Shown: positions 44,303 to 56,376, counted from the stretch's first letter. The stretch is DNA of 64,000 nt from Wurfbainia villosa (GCA_025175895.1 CM045998.1:13191153-13255152); one strand, 5' to 3'. Notes: a model not told the origin generated them from the letters alone. Program-made: numbers and translations.

Positions 44303-45809
44303 TCATTCAAGAGAACCATCGGCTTGATGTTTAAGGTGAAATATCCATTTAGAGCCCACTACATTCATGGAGGGAGTGCGCGAAATTATACTCCATGTTC
44401 CATTGCGAAGTAGCGCATCAAATTCTGCAACCATTGTATTACGCCAATTTGAATCCTTGTTTGCTTGTGAAAAATAAGTTGACTCAACAAATTTTGAGGA
44501 GGCCACAAGAGCACGAGGAAGAGGATGTTGGGTTGTCTTTGGTGGACATCGTGCATAGATATTATTCAAGGGAAGTATGCGACAAGGTGCATCATCTTCT
44601 GAATCACTCTTTGTTGGTGATGATGAAGTAGGTTGATATGTTGATTTTGATAATGGACTTACATTATCTGAGGATCCATAACTAGAAGGCATATTATCTT
44701 TGACTGGCGAGGATTCCGAGATTGGACACAGAATAGGTTCTTGATTATTGTTCCTTCTAATATTGTCATTGCATGTATCTCCTGTGGGAGTAGACGTTTG
44801 GGGTGACTTCGATGGTATAGAAGAGTTTTCAGAGAGTTCTAGAGCAGGACCTAAGATTTCATCTCTTTTTATAGATTCAACATGTCTCGTTGGAAGAATT
44901 ACCTGTGGAAACTTTGATGTTATATTGGGCGGTATTATAAAGGTACCACCGTTTCTTGAGGATGGAGCTTCTGTTATGGTTGCAAATGGAAAAAGAGATT
45001 CATCAAAGATAACATGTTGGGATATATATATGTGTCCTGTCGGTATATGTAGACAACGATACCCATGGTGCAAATTACTATAACCAAGGAAAACACATTT
45101 TTGAGAACGAGGATTAAGTTTGTGTTTAGAGTAGGGTCGTAACCATGGATAACATGTGCAACCAAAGATACGTAAGAATATGAAGTTGGGAGGTTGATTA
45201 AAGAGTTTTTCCATAGGACATTTGTGTTGAAGCAATGGAGTCGGTAGATGATTGATAAGATAAACTACAGTGTGGACAGTATCATCCCAAAATTTAAGTG
45301 GAACCGATGCATGATTGAGAAGGGCTAAGACAGTTTCAATTATATGACGATGTTTTCTCTCTGCGGAATCATTTTGTTCAGGAGTGTGAAGACTCGATAC
45401 TCGATGAAGAATGTCTGAGGAGTCGAGATAGCGATGAAGCGTCTGATATTCTCCACCCCAATCGGAGTGGAGAGAGAGTATTTTGCGAGCAAAGTAACGT
45501 TCGACATGCCTTTGAAATCGACAAAAAATATCAAGAAGATCAGATTTTTTTTTTCATGTGAAAGACCCAAGTAAAATTACTAAAGTCATCAACAAAAATC
45601 ACATAATAAAGAAAATCTTGATTTGATAGAATAGGAGCAAGTCCCCACACATCAGAATGAATGATTTCTAAAGGATAACTAGACACATGAGAAGAAGTGG
45701 CAAAAGGTAATTTATGACTTTTTGCTTTCATGCATGCTTCACAAGAATGAGAAGGGGATGTCAAAGAAGTTGGTAGGTTAAATTTATTGATTATTTCTTG
45801 AACTAGACT
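44303..45809 (-). pseudogene. Copia integrase and RT start
   Basis: The open frame 44303-45235 (310 aa) has FGCTCYPWLRPYSKHKL, RSQKCVFLGYS (integrase tail), a variable Ser/Pro linker, and WRNTMVAEFDALLRNGTW (RT start). Upstream pieces at 45340-45809 give HSCEACMKAKSHKLPF (zinc finger), IIHSDVWGLAP (first catalytic D) and IFVDDFSNFTWVFHMKKK (second). The frame changes near 45550. It is cut at 45809 by foreign LTR sequence. Confidence 0.85.
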
Positions 45810-45935
45810 GTTGGTGCAATCGGCCCAGGTCACGATTGACCGAACTCGAGTTTGACTCGAGTGATGTTTTGATGTTTGACATGGAGATTTGACATTGATG
45901 TTTGACATTGATGTCTGATAATATTTTGAGGAGAT
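45810..45935 (+). repeat. 126-bp partial LTR in front of a full LTR
   Basis: It begins TGTTGGTGCAATCGGCCCAGG, a diverged version of the start of the LTR at 45936 (TGTTGGTGCAATCAATCCGGG), then TTTGACATTGATG repeats. It looks like the remnant of an earlier insertion of the same family. Confidence 0.6.
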
Positions 45936-47293
45936 TGTTGGTGCAATCAATCCGGGTCATGATTGACCGGACTCGAGTTTAACTCGAGGGGGATTTTGAT
46001 GGTTGACTGGAGTTGACCATGTTATGGAAAGTCCAAGTCTTGAGTACTTGGCATGAAAAGTTCAAGCATGAGTCTTGGCATGGAAAGTCTAACATGGGTT
46101 GGCAAGTAAAGTCCCAGGGTGTAGTCTTGGCCACGTAAGTCCAAGGGTGTAGTCTTGGCGGTGAAAGTCCAAGTCATGAGTACTTAGCATTTGGAAAGTC
46201 CAAGGGGTTTGATATTGGCGGCGTAAAGTCCAAGGGTGAAGTCTTGGCAAAGATAAGTCCAATGGTTGGCACAGAAAGTCCAAGCGAGTCTTGGCAGCGT
46301 AAGTCCAATGTGCCTTGGCATGTAGACACCGCTAGCATGACATAGCCGATGGAAGCACCTAAGGCTAGCTGAGGGATGGATACAAGTCATGGATGACTTG
46401 AGGGATCCGATAGGCACGAGGCCGACTGAGGTGGCTAGAAGGCTTAGGTCTAGGCCCAGGTCTAGCAAGTAGCAACGAGAACCATACTTGGGGTTAAAAC
46501 CTCATATACGCATACCGACCGGTGTGAGTCAACTAGGGTTTGATCGGAGTGCCCTAGAGTCGATCGCTGAGGTGGACAATGATCGCTGGACCTAGCAATC
46601 GACTAGTGCTCGATATTTCAAGCACAGAATGGAGTCGAACTCGACTGCTAGGGTTAGCAGTCGAGTGAAGGCTCGATCAATCGACTGATGGACATGATCA
46701 GTCGACTGATGTCCTATCCGTTGGATTTTTTTAGCGTGAATTGCATCGTTGTCTCACAGCAACAGTGTCATCAATCGACTGATAGGCAAAATCCAGCCCA
46801 GACATCAGTTATAAAGGAAGCTCGTGGAGGAGGATTTTGCAACTGGTTCTTGGGAGCTTTTGGGGCGAATTGCTGGTGTAATTCAGGGTCTCCAAGTGTG
46901 TTTCAAGCAACCAAAGAATCAAGCATCCAAAAGCAAATTTGTAAAGTGTTCTTTACGTGTTCTTGTGTATTTCATTTATATCTTGCTTGTATTCTTATTG
47001 TATTACTTTTGTAATCATTGTAAGAGGTTTCTCCATCTCCGGATTATTCCGAAAAGAAGTTTTATTGTTTAGTGGTGTTTGTGGCATCGCTAGAGCTCGT
47101 TTCAGCTCGATCCGTGGAGTAGAAACCATTCGGTTCCGAACCACGTTACATAGTTGTGTTTGCGTATTTGTATATTGTTATTGCTTTATTTTCGCTGCGC
47201 ACTAATCATTTGTAGCAAACATCACGAACGAATTCCATCAATGCATTCAAACCGCTATTCACCCCCCCTCTAGCGGTCACCGAATCCTCAACA
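45936..47293 (+). repeat. LTR (1358 bp) of second gag-only element
   Basis: It starts TGTTGGTGCAATC and ends GAATCCTCAACA. A TATA box GTTATAAAGG lies at about 46808-46817. U3 contains the 'AAGTCCAAG' minisatellite (46025-46330) and repeated ATCGACTGAT/CAGTCGACTG motifs (46590-46790). Confidence 0.8.
46025..46330 (+). repeat. AAGTCCAAGGGTGTAGTCTTGGC minisatellite
   Basis: About 11 degenerate copies, 20-37 bp each, of AAAGTCCAAGNNTGAGTCTTGGC in the U3 region. They may act as enhancer repeats; that is an inference. Confidence 0.75.
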
Positions 47294-47359
47294 ATTAGTA
47301 TCAGAGCCCGGGGCTCTTCTACGGACTAATCGTCGGGAGCAAACTGCTAAAGGAAGAAG

Positions 47360-48997
47360 ATGGAGTTTCAAGAAACACTTGGATGGGATATCAACACACC
47401 GGTTCCTTACGCTTTCTATGGACGAGAGGGCTTCAACCAATGGAAGGCAAGGATTAAAGACTTCTTGATGATGAGGGACTTTGAGGAGTGGTCCATCTTA
47501 ATAGAAGGATTTGAATATCCGAGAGGACCAAAGGGAGGCTTCCTCAAGAAGAAGAGATGGACTGAGGAGCAACTCCAACAATTTGAGAAAAACAAGAAGG
47601 TAATCAAATTCATTTTTGATTTAATTCCTAATGATATCTTGTGTAGCCTAGGGGATTGCATGGATGCCAAGGAGCTTTGGAGGGAATTGACAAGATTCCA
47701 TGAAGACCAATCACCGACTCAAGAAGAGGAGGCCTAAGATGAATCCTCATCCTCACAAGCAAGTGAGGATTCGGAAGTTGAAGAGGAGTCAACTTCCGGA
47801 TCGGTGGAAGAGGTGGAAAAAGCCTCCACCTCTAGGATTGAGGGGGAGGAGATTATGACATCCTCAATACCGGAGCAACAAGAAGAACCATCTACATCCG
47901 GTCGAGAGGAAGAGCAAGCTCAAGAGACCCTCACCACCACCCTAGGTGACTCAAACACCTCAATTTCAAATAAAATTCATATAATGTGTTTTGAGTGTAT
48001 GAAGTTTGGGCACTATAAGAGCAAGTGCCCAAAGAAGGTCAAGAAGCCTCAACCGACACTAAAGGTCAAGGATGTCGGTCCCCCAACAATCAAAAGCAAG
48101 GAGCAAGTGATTTTCTTCAAATGCCGACTACCGAGTTATTACCGGAGTCAATGTCCAAAGGGGGAGAAAAAGGCTAAAAAGGGAGCATCACATGTAGGAG
48201 GAGCTAAGGCTAATCCTAAGATACATTTTAGTAATGCTCCTTCTAATTTAAATGTCAAAAAGCATGCTAGAAATTTTAATTCTCTTGTAATTTATCATGA
48301 AAAGCATGCTAGGAATAACAAATATTTTTGTCTAGGAGCTAAGAGTGTCCATTTTAATAATAAGGAGAAATTTAGGACTAATGTCCCTAGAAAAATCTTA
48401 CCTAGGGAATCTATTAGAAAAATTGAAGACCACCTAGGTTTTAATCCCAAATGGACTAGACATATGCTTAGAAAGAATAATGTCCAAAGATTAAATCAAG
48501 ATTCAAAAATTGAGTAATTAGAAAAGGAAAATCAAGCCTTGAGATCAAAGCTTGAGAAACTTGAAAAGACCCTTGCAAAAATGACAAATCAAATGCAAAG
48601 GTCAAATGTTCAAACTCTAGGGTCTAGAAGTCAAAACCTAGGGCATAATAGACAAGAGTCAACCAAGGGCAAGAAAGGTTTGGGTCACAAACCTAAGGCT
48701 AATGTGATTTATCATAGTATTCCATTTGATTATGGAACACAAACTAGGTCTAGGAAAGTCAAGGTCAATAGGGAAGTCATCCCTAAGGTTGACCAAGGTA
48801 GGTGTCTAGTGGCTAGGGTTTCGAAGAAACCTAGGGTGGCCACTAAGAAAGTTACAAGGGGAGTCACCCCTAGAGTTAACCATGGCAAGCCCACAATGAC
48901 CAAGGCTAACAAGCCTAGAAGGGTCATTAGGAGGGTATCTAGGGAGGTTATCCCTAAGAAATACCTAGTAAATCCTAGGAGCTCAAATAGATTTTAG
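47360..48997 (+). pseudogene. Copia-type gag with zinc knuckles
   Basis: It starts MEFQETLGWDINTPVPYAF (47360). In the capsid region GREGFNQWKARIKDFLM, IKFIFDLIPNDILCSLGDC and AKELWRELTRFHED are seen. A TAA at 47735 breaks it. The same frame resumes with an acidic linker, a knuckle CFECMKFGHYKSKC (intact C-x2-C-x4-H-x4-C) and a second, decayed one (FFKCRLPSYYRSQC). A stop at 48515 precedes a coiled-coil-like stretch LEKENQALRSKLEKLEKTL and a basic repeat region with PRVATKKVTRGVTPRV. Only two stops interrupt an otherwise single frame of about 545 codons. Confidence 0.75.
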
Positions 48998-49133
48998 GTT
49001 CCTAAGAGCTTGATTGATTCACGCTAAATAGGTTTAGGTCTGTCAACTTTAAATGGATGGGTAGTTAACCTAACCATGGTAAAGGTGGCACTTTAGGTAA
49101 TTTTCAAGGTTATGGATACCTTGGAAATAGATT

Positions 49134-49675
49134 GTGCAATTTACCAAATAACGCATCTGAAGTTTAGAATTGCTCAAAAAGTACCCCATACTTTCATATT
49201 TACTAAATGACGCACTTAATTTCCTTTTTACCCCTCCCACCAAACAAATCTGCAGCACAGTGACATTCCCGAACGTAGTGCTGAGAATTCAAATCTCAGC
49301 ACCACAGTTGTATTGCAATCCCAACACCACCACCGTGGTGCTGAAAATTCAAATCTCAGCACCACTATGGTGCTGGGAATTCAAATCCCAGCACCACTTT
49401 GGTACTGGAATTGCAACTTCCAACACCACAGTGGTGCTGGAATTGCAACTTCCAGCACCACTGTGGTGCTGGAATTGCACCACCACTATGGTGTTGAGAA
49501 TTCAAATCCCAACACCACAGTGGTGTTGGGATTTGTAATTCCAGCACCACAGTGGTGCAGATCTTTTTAACGGGAGGGGTAAAAAGGGAATTAAGTACGT
49601 TATTTGGTAAATATGAAAGTATGAGGCGCTTTTTGGGCAATTCCAAACTTCGGGTGCGCTGTTTAGTAAATTGCC
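49134..49675. mobile_element. Mutator-like foldback element with hairpin array
   Basis: Inverted ends of more than 100 bp start GTGCAATTTACCAAATAACG (left) and GGCAATTTACTAAACAGCG (right, reversed). A perfect 10-bp duplication GAAATAGATT lies at 49124-49133 and 49676-49685, in the Mutator range. The centre is a run of about 45-bp dyads in which CAGCACCAC and GTGGTGCTG alternate with GAATTCAAATC and GAATTGCAACTTCC. There is no transposase. Removing it restores the text of the host gag-only element. Open frames here are hairpin artefacts. Confidence 0.8.
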
Positions 49676-49926
49676 GAAATAGATTTGAATTATGATCCTA
49701 AAAGATTTTAGGATGTGTCAATACATTGTTGGGATTATGAAAAATCAATCAAATTGACACAATTTAAGTTTAGAGGTATTGGTGTGTCATTTTGGGTTTT
49801 TGGCACATTTGGGAAATTTTGGATAATATGACAAAATATATTTAATTATATCAAATGACAATAAATATTAAAAGTTAGGTATTATTATACCTATACATTT
49901 TATTTGTCATGCCTTGTTTGCCATAT

Positions 49927-52532
49927 TGTCACGCTCCGAGAGGGGTACTTGTCCGACGAAAATCGGACAACACCTCTCCTGTACCGTGAACAATTGTAAC
50001 CTATATACATGGCTCACACGGCCCACTATACATCCGCCAACATGGCCAGAACATACCACACCACAATATATATAATATATGAGCCTCAGGTCAACAACCA
50101 AAATAAATAAGGAATCTACAACTTCTAGACTCACCTCTTCTGCCATCTGAGCAGGAATACACAACCAAAACAAATCGAATAAAAATCCATAAGGACATAT
50201 CAAGTACCACCAATACACAAATCTTACACATATCTTCTAGTCAATAGAACAAAACCATAAGACCAAAAACAAAACCATTACGACGAGGGGGATTGACAGT
50301 TGGACTCTCCTGACAGTGTCAACCTAAAATAGATATAAAACAACGGGGTAAGTTCAACGAACTCAGCAGGTGTCAAGTCGACATGCATAGTAAGATATAT
50401 CTAATAATAATAATCATGCCAGTACAGTCTCCTAATCAATAATAGGAAATGCAAGGAAGAAATGCGGAAAGACTGTACTTGCCTGAATCTCCTATCCTGA
50501 CATAGGAGTGTGAGTCATACTAGCAGAAGTAAGGTCGTCAGACCAAATACATGATGTATCCTGTATGCATGTTAATCATATGTAATAACCAAGGCAGCAA
50601 CCAAAATGCAGCAAACACAAACAAATGTCATCCATGCAATATGCATGCGATGCAAATGACATGGTCACCCTTGACGCCAATCAGCCGCCTCACACGCGAT
50701 GATGAAGCTGAGTGGGTAGGATTATGACAACTGTGCACTCTGTCATCACTGCTCCTGAGTAACCGAGTGGAAAGAATACTGTCGGAGTACACCTATCCTC
50801 CTACCCCAAACAGAGTGGGGGAGCAAAGCTCTCATCTCCCGGTGACATAGACTAAAGGAGGGATCCCTGCCCGCTACCACGCTGCCTCACCACTACCCAT
50901 GAGCGGACCAGCGGAGCCTGACAGAGCTACTACACACACCCTCCTGATGTACCACTAACCCATGAGTGGTTGTGTGTGCAGTTCATGTAACTGACTGCGG
51001 GCTCAACTACAAAGGAATCGTCAACCAGCTAGCATGCAATCATGCAAGATGATGCATGACACTAAAGCATGTAACACCAACCAAAATACGTCTCCAAATA
51101 ATATGTACAAAAAAAATGAGTACATATAAATGACCTAGGTATACAGGGAAAATATATCTAAAAGCTAATCAAATGCATGTCACAACTCCCAAAATAAGTA
51201 CACATGACAAGTATCAAGATAATATAGACTAAGATAGAAATGCAGGTATGACACAGTGACATACAAGGGCAGATAAGACATAAAAATTACTACGAGCTAT
51301 AGCTAACTACGCATATCAACATGACAATATCTAAAAGATAAGTCAAAGTACCCGCCTTCTATGAAGAATATCAACTGTCTTTATGCCCTGGACCTGTCTC
51401 GTGATCGAAACATGCATATAACATAATTACCATTAAGTTCTAGCACACATGACAACGATTAAATCAGATCCTACATCGCTCTTGTAACCATCTTAATTTA
51501 CCAACTACAAATTTAAAAACCCAATTAACAACCCTTTACAACTCAATTCACAGCCATCAGTTCTTATTCACTTTACAAAGATCCGTTCTGATCAACCAAA
51601 AATCCGATGATTAAGTTATATGAAATTCACTGGCTGATTCACCAAATCATCCCTCAACCAGTAATCACGTCGACTATAATCATTTGTCCAAAACCACTAA
51701 CTCTAAACCCTAATCCAACTAATAGGGAAATCGACGGATTTACCTGAAATTAGATATGGCACCGGGGAAAAGCAACCCCAATGGTGCTCATCTACAGTAA
51801 GGGAAGACATCGGAGCAAGTCCTGGTCGCTGGACCAATCCAGGTTGGGCGCAGTGACAAAGTGGGCATAGGCTTGTTGTCGGTGCAGGTGACAGAGATCA
51901 GGTTGTGGGCATCGATGCCGTCGATCTCGTACGCATAATTTAGTTGCCCCTTATCGTCTTTGCGCCCCTAGGATCGCACCTCGTCGGCGGTGGAAAAAGA
52001 GGCGACGTCCGCAAGCTCGAGCGACGAAGAGGGGAAGCGGCGACAGTGCTCGCGGTCGAGGAAGGAAGACACGAGAGAAGGGTTGCGACGGCAGAGAAAA
52101 TAGGTTGCTCGATTGGGAGAAAGAAGAGAGGTCCGGCGATGCTTGGGGCAGAAACGGGGAGGCAATCGGCGCTGTGGTGGAGAAGAAGGCGACGACGATG
52201 GGCTCGCGAGTGGAAAGGAGGAACGACCGTGTCGTGCAGAGCGGCGCCAGAGAAATCGGGAGAAGAGGAAACGGGATCGGGAAAAATAACTGGGTTAACT
52301 TATAACCTAGGTTTATAACTTAGGTTAATTATACCTATCAGATAATTAAAATAGGCCCTTTAAAAGTCTGTTTTTCTTATCCTCGTAATTATCTCGTACA
52401 AGCCCCATTTAATTCCAGAAAAATTCCAGAAAAAATTCTAAAATTCTCTAAAAATCTTGAAAATAATTCCTAAGATTATTTTCCCTAAATTTTGGCCATT
52501 TAATTTAATATTTTAAATTTCCGTATTTAATA
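49927..52532 (-). repeat. 3' LTR of decayed chromovirus
   Basis: It begins TGTCACGCTCCGAGAGGGG at the outer end. The inner end lies by the purine tract AGTGGGAGAG (52536-52551, minus). A minus-strand TATA (GTTATAAACC) at about 52305-52315 is followed by a GC-rich leader (52280-51747), a donor-like CAG|GTAAAT at 51743, and an acceptor-like CTATTTTAG|G at 50324. The open frame at 51944-52318 is the antisense of this leader. Confidence 0.75.
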
Positions 52533-52689
52533 TTCTCTCCCACTAATAAAAATTTGGTCCCCAAATTTCCCACTCATGTATGAGTACGAGATGTCACAAC
52601 AACCATCTCAGGAATCTGGAGACAAGTCACACCTCAAGTGACTAAGTGGGGTTACTGATATAGAGCTCTGACACCTGCTTCCAACAACC

Positions 52690-52990
52690 CTTCCAAAGTA
52701 TGAATAATATCTTCATATCGACCACCTATCAAAAAGTACATAACTGTACCAGAGTGGAGCTCTATATCCGTGATCTGTTAGAGATTTTGCCAGAATCGCA
52801 AGGTAAATCTTGAATCGCTATCACATACGATACTCAAAGATACTCCATGAACTGGAAATCTTCACAGTATAAACCTATCCAGCGATCCAACAAACTCATC
52901 TTATGGATCGGAAGAAAATGAGCGGACTTGGCTAATTGATCACTGATTACCCTAAATCGCATCAAGTCCTTTCCGAATTCTAAATAATCT
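52690..52990 (-). pseudogene. Integrase fragment of decayed chromovirus
   Basis: The minus strand reads GFDAI-VISDQLAKSAHFLPI with a stop in place of the usual Trp. Further on comes VHGVSLSIVCDSDSRFTLRFWQ, which carries the second catalytic aspartate region, changed from SDRDSRF. The glutamate part is missing. Confidence 0.75.
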
Positions 52991-54716
52991 CCCAACACTG
53001 TCCATCATACTAGGCTACCACGTCCATCTCAGTACAGAACCTTGCTGATTACTAGTATTCCACCTTTACTAGTTGACACACTGAACACCAGACTACGAAA
53101 TCAACTATGTTCCGCATGTCGTTTCACCACGGAGAACGTTTCAATACTTACTATTTTTCGAATACATCTGCAACATATACAACCTACCGCAATCTACTAG
53201 CAATACTTATCAAAATATTGTGACAAAGCCTCACGACTCTCGAGGTAATACAAAAGGCACTATCTGCCAGCAACGACATGCTACCACGATCGGGACTCGT
53301 GGGCAGATAGTCAATATACATAGCACTGTCTATGCGCAACCACATGCTATCACGAATGAGACTCATGGTTAGACAAGCAATAAAAGACTTAATGTCTGTG
53401 GGCAACGACATGCTACCACGACCGGGTCTCGTGGGCAGACAAGATGTCAGGTAGCTATCTAGCTACAGACGACATACGAATTCCACTATCACTAACTCCG
53501 AACGGGTAGAGCAAGAGTATAACTCTATGGTAGATTCTCTCTATCATCACAATAGGGATCTATCTGTTGTCCTGAATCAAAAGTAACTCTTCCTAACTTC
53601 GAATTGCAACTATGTAACCCACTATTCTCCTCAGAGACAGAGAAATATTTTCTCATAAGAGAAATCTACTGTCTAAAATCCACTCTATCGCACAGAACGG
53701 GAGGTGACTGGGAGACTATAATGACCAATCTCCCTAGTTGCAATTATCCGTGTTCTAACAACTCTATGCAGCTACCCAGTAGCTAGCCAAAACCCCATGA
53801 GCATTCCTGCTCCTCACCTCTACAAAACAACATAATAACTTCTAAGTCCATGTCATATATTTGACAGCTTATCTCGCAATTCTTTAACTGCCGTAAGCTT
53901 AGGATACATCTTATTCAATAGCATCAGGATCGCTCCGATCCCCGAAATGATACATCCATGTACACTACCCTTCCATCCACACCAGAATGATTAAACAATA
54001 CTGGCGTAAAAGTCAACCATCGTCTGAGCCCTGAAACTAGCTTCACAAGCTTCAGACTAAGTAAATTCCATCACCTTCCTGGTCCAACCAGTCAGCAATG
54101 TAGTACCGTTAGAGCATCCTATCCATATCTATGGTAATAATCAAATCTATACAAGGAAACCACCATCTACGGTGGCTGAGTGCACAACTCCAACTACCAC
54201 CATCAACAGTGGCCAAGTTACGCAACTCGAACGACCACAACTGATCCAATCGTGCCCAGAATACACGACTTCCCAAATCCCTAGACGACTAAGTCGTCAA
54301 TAAGTCTAATAAGATAATCAAAAGCTCATACAATTCATACCAAGTATGAAATTGTCATCGCTACACACCTGCATCTTCTTTACTCTAGGCTGATGATATA
54401 TCAATCATCACAACGACAATGATAATTGTATGATACCATGTCACTACAATATCAACACACCAGTTATAAATCAATCCTAGAGTATACACAGATGTCCTAT
54501 AGCTGATCTAAATAGATCCTCTATCCATAATGAAGGATATTCATTTCCTTCTACAACTACTGCATTCCATCATCGATAATCGATGCATAATCTCAAAGGT
54601 TCATCTCTCTTTTAACAAAGAGTTACGGATCTTCTCAAGAAAAATACTGGGACAGATAAATATCTCATCCAACACCTCCTATAATCGGAACTTAGGTTCT
54701 TCCAATTCCCAGAGTG
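52991..54716. other. Scrambled interior of decayed chromovirus
   Basis: I cannot read RT or RNase H motifs here. Two local repeat sets are visible: three units of 65-67 bp at 53255-53450 (CGACATGCTACCACGA...GGGACTCGTGGGCAGA), and an ACCACCATC..GGTGGC..GAGTGCACAACTCC pair at 54168-54245 that resembles repeats inside the LTR at 61000-61170. The interior may have been rebuilt from LTR-type sequence. Confidence 0.45.
53255..53450. repeat. 66-bp tandem repeat, three copies
   Basis: CGACATGCTACCACGA recurs at about 53274, 53340 and 53406 with GGGACTCGTGGGCAGA following each time. Each unit can pair with itself (CTATCTGCC...GGGCAGATAG). Confidence 0.75.
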
Positions 54717-55041
54717 TTAAGTAACACTGATACCAACAAAATTATCCCCTGGTAAAATCGTCATTCTAACGAATACCTCCCGGGCATCATCAACCTTGCC
54801 AACTTTGAAAAAAAAACCGATCGATGACGGTATCAAAACAACTCGATTTGGCTCACAGCCAATTGAATGACATTGCCTTGAGTACATCACGAGCTTCAAC
54901 AACTTTGTGTGCTTTACACCAGTCCTCAACCAACACACCATAAGTAAGAACATTTGACTCGTAAAATATCATTACCTCAGGTACCAATAAAATTGTCACC
55001 CGGTATGAGGTCTTCAATATCGACACTATCTCCGCAATCAT
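54717..55041 (-). pseudogene. Pentatricopeptide-repeat-like gene fragment
   Basis: Two adjacent 35-residue-type repeats are legible: SNVLTYGVLVEDWCKAHKVV followed by EARDVLKAM, and (one frameshift on) GCEPNRVV ... IGFFFKVGKVDDAREVFVRM. These match the PPR consensus (N-x-V-T-Y-N-x-L-I-D-G-x-C-K-x-G-x-x-x-E-A). PPR proteins bind organellar RNA in plants. Only about 100 codons remain, with two frames, inside a retrotransposon, so it is best seen as a captured or recombined fragment. Confidence 0.6.
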
Positions 55042-56376
55042 TCTGATTGCTTACTCCACTTGCCTATGCAACGGCATGCCTAGGAGTTCATCCGGAAATA
55101 CATCCGAATGCTCTCGGATTATACGCGCATTCGACAGACATACCATACCATAATCTCACAATTTAACCATCTGTAAGGTTATGTCTACCGTAAAGGTATG
55201 TCTATCAAAGTCTAAGGGCATCCCTTGACTTCTTAATTATTAGTCAACATCTCACCCGACGGTAGAGATACCACTGACCCACAAGTCGATGTATAGTAAC
55301 CCTTCTAATCCAAACTAAGAATGTTCTAGTCAAAGATACTTGTAAACTATAAGTATCTCTCAATATATTAACTCATAGGGTAAACTAAAGTAATACCCTG
55401 AACGATCAACTATCTGTCGATCCGATCCTAAGGCTCCACGAAGGTCTCGACCTTTCCCCGAAGAGAACGGAATCAGATCCAATAGTCTGTGACACAGCGA
55501 TCGCATTTCTACGACGAATGACCCGGGGATTTTCCTGGATCGTCTGGTCCCCTCACTTAATCCTATGAGCTGAAACTGTAGAATACAGAATAGATACGAC
55601 CATCGTCGTATACTCTCTCCTTTGTACAAAGTCAATCCACGTCTGGAGGGTAACAGTTGTTGTCTGCATGAGTCTTCCATGATCGGAAAGTAGCTCATAG
55701 CCTATGACTCCGATCTTACTCCTTTTATCCATCATTTGGAGGCTTCTGATTCTAAGAATTTGACCTGCAATATCTACCTATCGGTCTCCAACTCTTAAAC
55801 ACTTGTATGGAGTCATTTCTAAACTCATGACTCGATCCAATGTCTTCCGACAGGATCTGATAAAAGATCCAAACATCCTAATCCAAATGTAAGCCAATAA
55901 ATCGTGGGTGGCTTAAAACATCCATTCACTTTCTTGAATTATTAGGTGGTCATAACCTCTGCAAGTCTCACGACTCTGCACGGTACACCATTACCAAACG
56001 ATCCCCCTATTTGAAACTTAAGAATTTCCTGACAATGAGTCAAAGGAATAACATGGGAAAAATACCCTCTCACAACATCACTACACCGTGACCTAGTGAT
56101 GTACGATACCCCGAAGATTATTTCCCTGCATCTTCCACCAAGTACCGGCTTAATCCCGATAATGGTATGCAACTAACTCCACTTTCTCTGTATAACACGA
56201 GTTAAGTATTCAAAAATACCTTCAAGGTTATACAACTCAGCACGAACAACTCAGGGAGCAAATTCCTATTAAACACCGTAAACTAACCTTTCGCTATTTG
56301 TATCAACAATAGCCTACATGCCTTGTCCATTACCCAACAGGTAATGCTCTGACTAGCATAATTAGTGAAAATCCCT
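55042..56376. other. Interior of decayed chromovirus, unreadable
   Basis: Probably degenerate gag and protease sequence (minus strand). Several short frames exist, but none shows a motif I can name. Confidence 0.4.

Larger units (their letters stand above)
31779..45809 (-). mobile_element. Ty1-copia element inserted in the BURP gene, split by a chromovirus
   Basis: Minus strand. A short 3' LTR (31779-31966) is next to RNase H (32117-32668); RT and integrase resume at 43651-45809 on the other side of the chromovirus 32674-43645. Integrase breaks off at 45809, where LTR sequence of another element begins, so gag, protease and the 5' LTR are not visible. The short LTR and the domain order (integrase before RT) are standard for copia. 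Confidence 0.85.
45936..49926 (+). mobile_element. Second gag-only LTR element, 3' part missing
   Basis: 5' LTR 45936-47293, tRNA-Met-type primer site (TTAGTATCAGAGCC) at 47296, gag 47360-48997, then non-coding sequence. No protease, integrase or RT. A foldback element sits at 49134-49675, and the element is cut at 49927 by a chromovirus LTR; no 3' LTR is seen. The gag end (VNPRSSNRF-VPKSLID) resembles that of the gag-only element at 19754, so the two belong to one broad group. Confidence 0.75.

Noticed and set aside
47294..47310. tRNA-like text (TATCAGAGCC)
   Set aside because: It is a primer-binding site, only the complement of a tRNA 3' end; no tRNA fold around it. The same holds at 5382, 12606, 24049, 35743 and 56804.
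49170..49646. Repetitive frames on both strands (LWCW and PAPLW type repeats)
   Set aside because: Translation of the hairpin array of the foldback element in whichever frame is open.
51944..52318. 124-codon GC-rich frame
   Set aside because: It lies antisense to the leader of an LTR; composition only, no domain.
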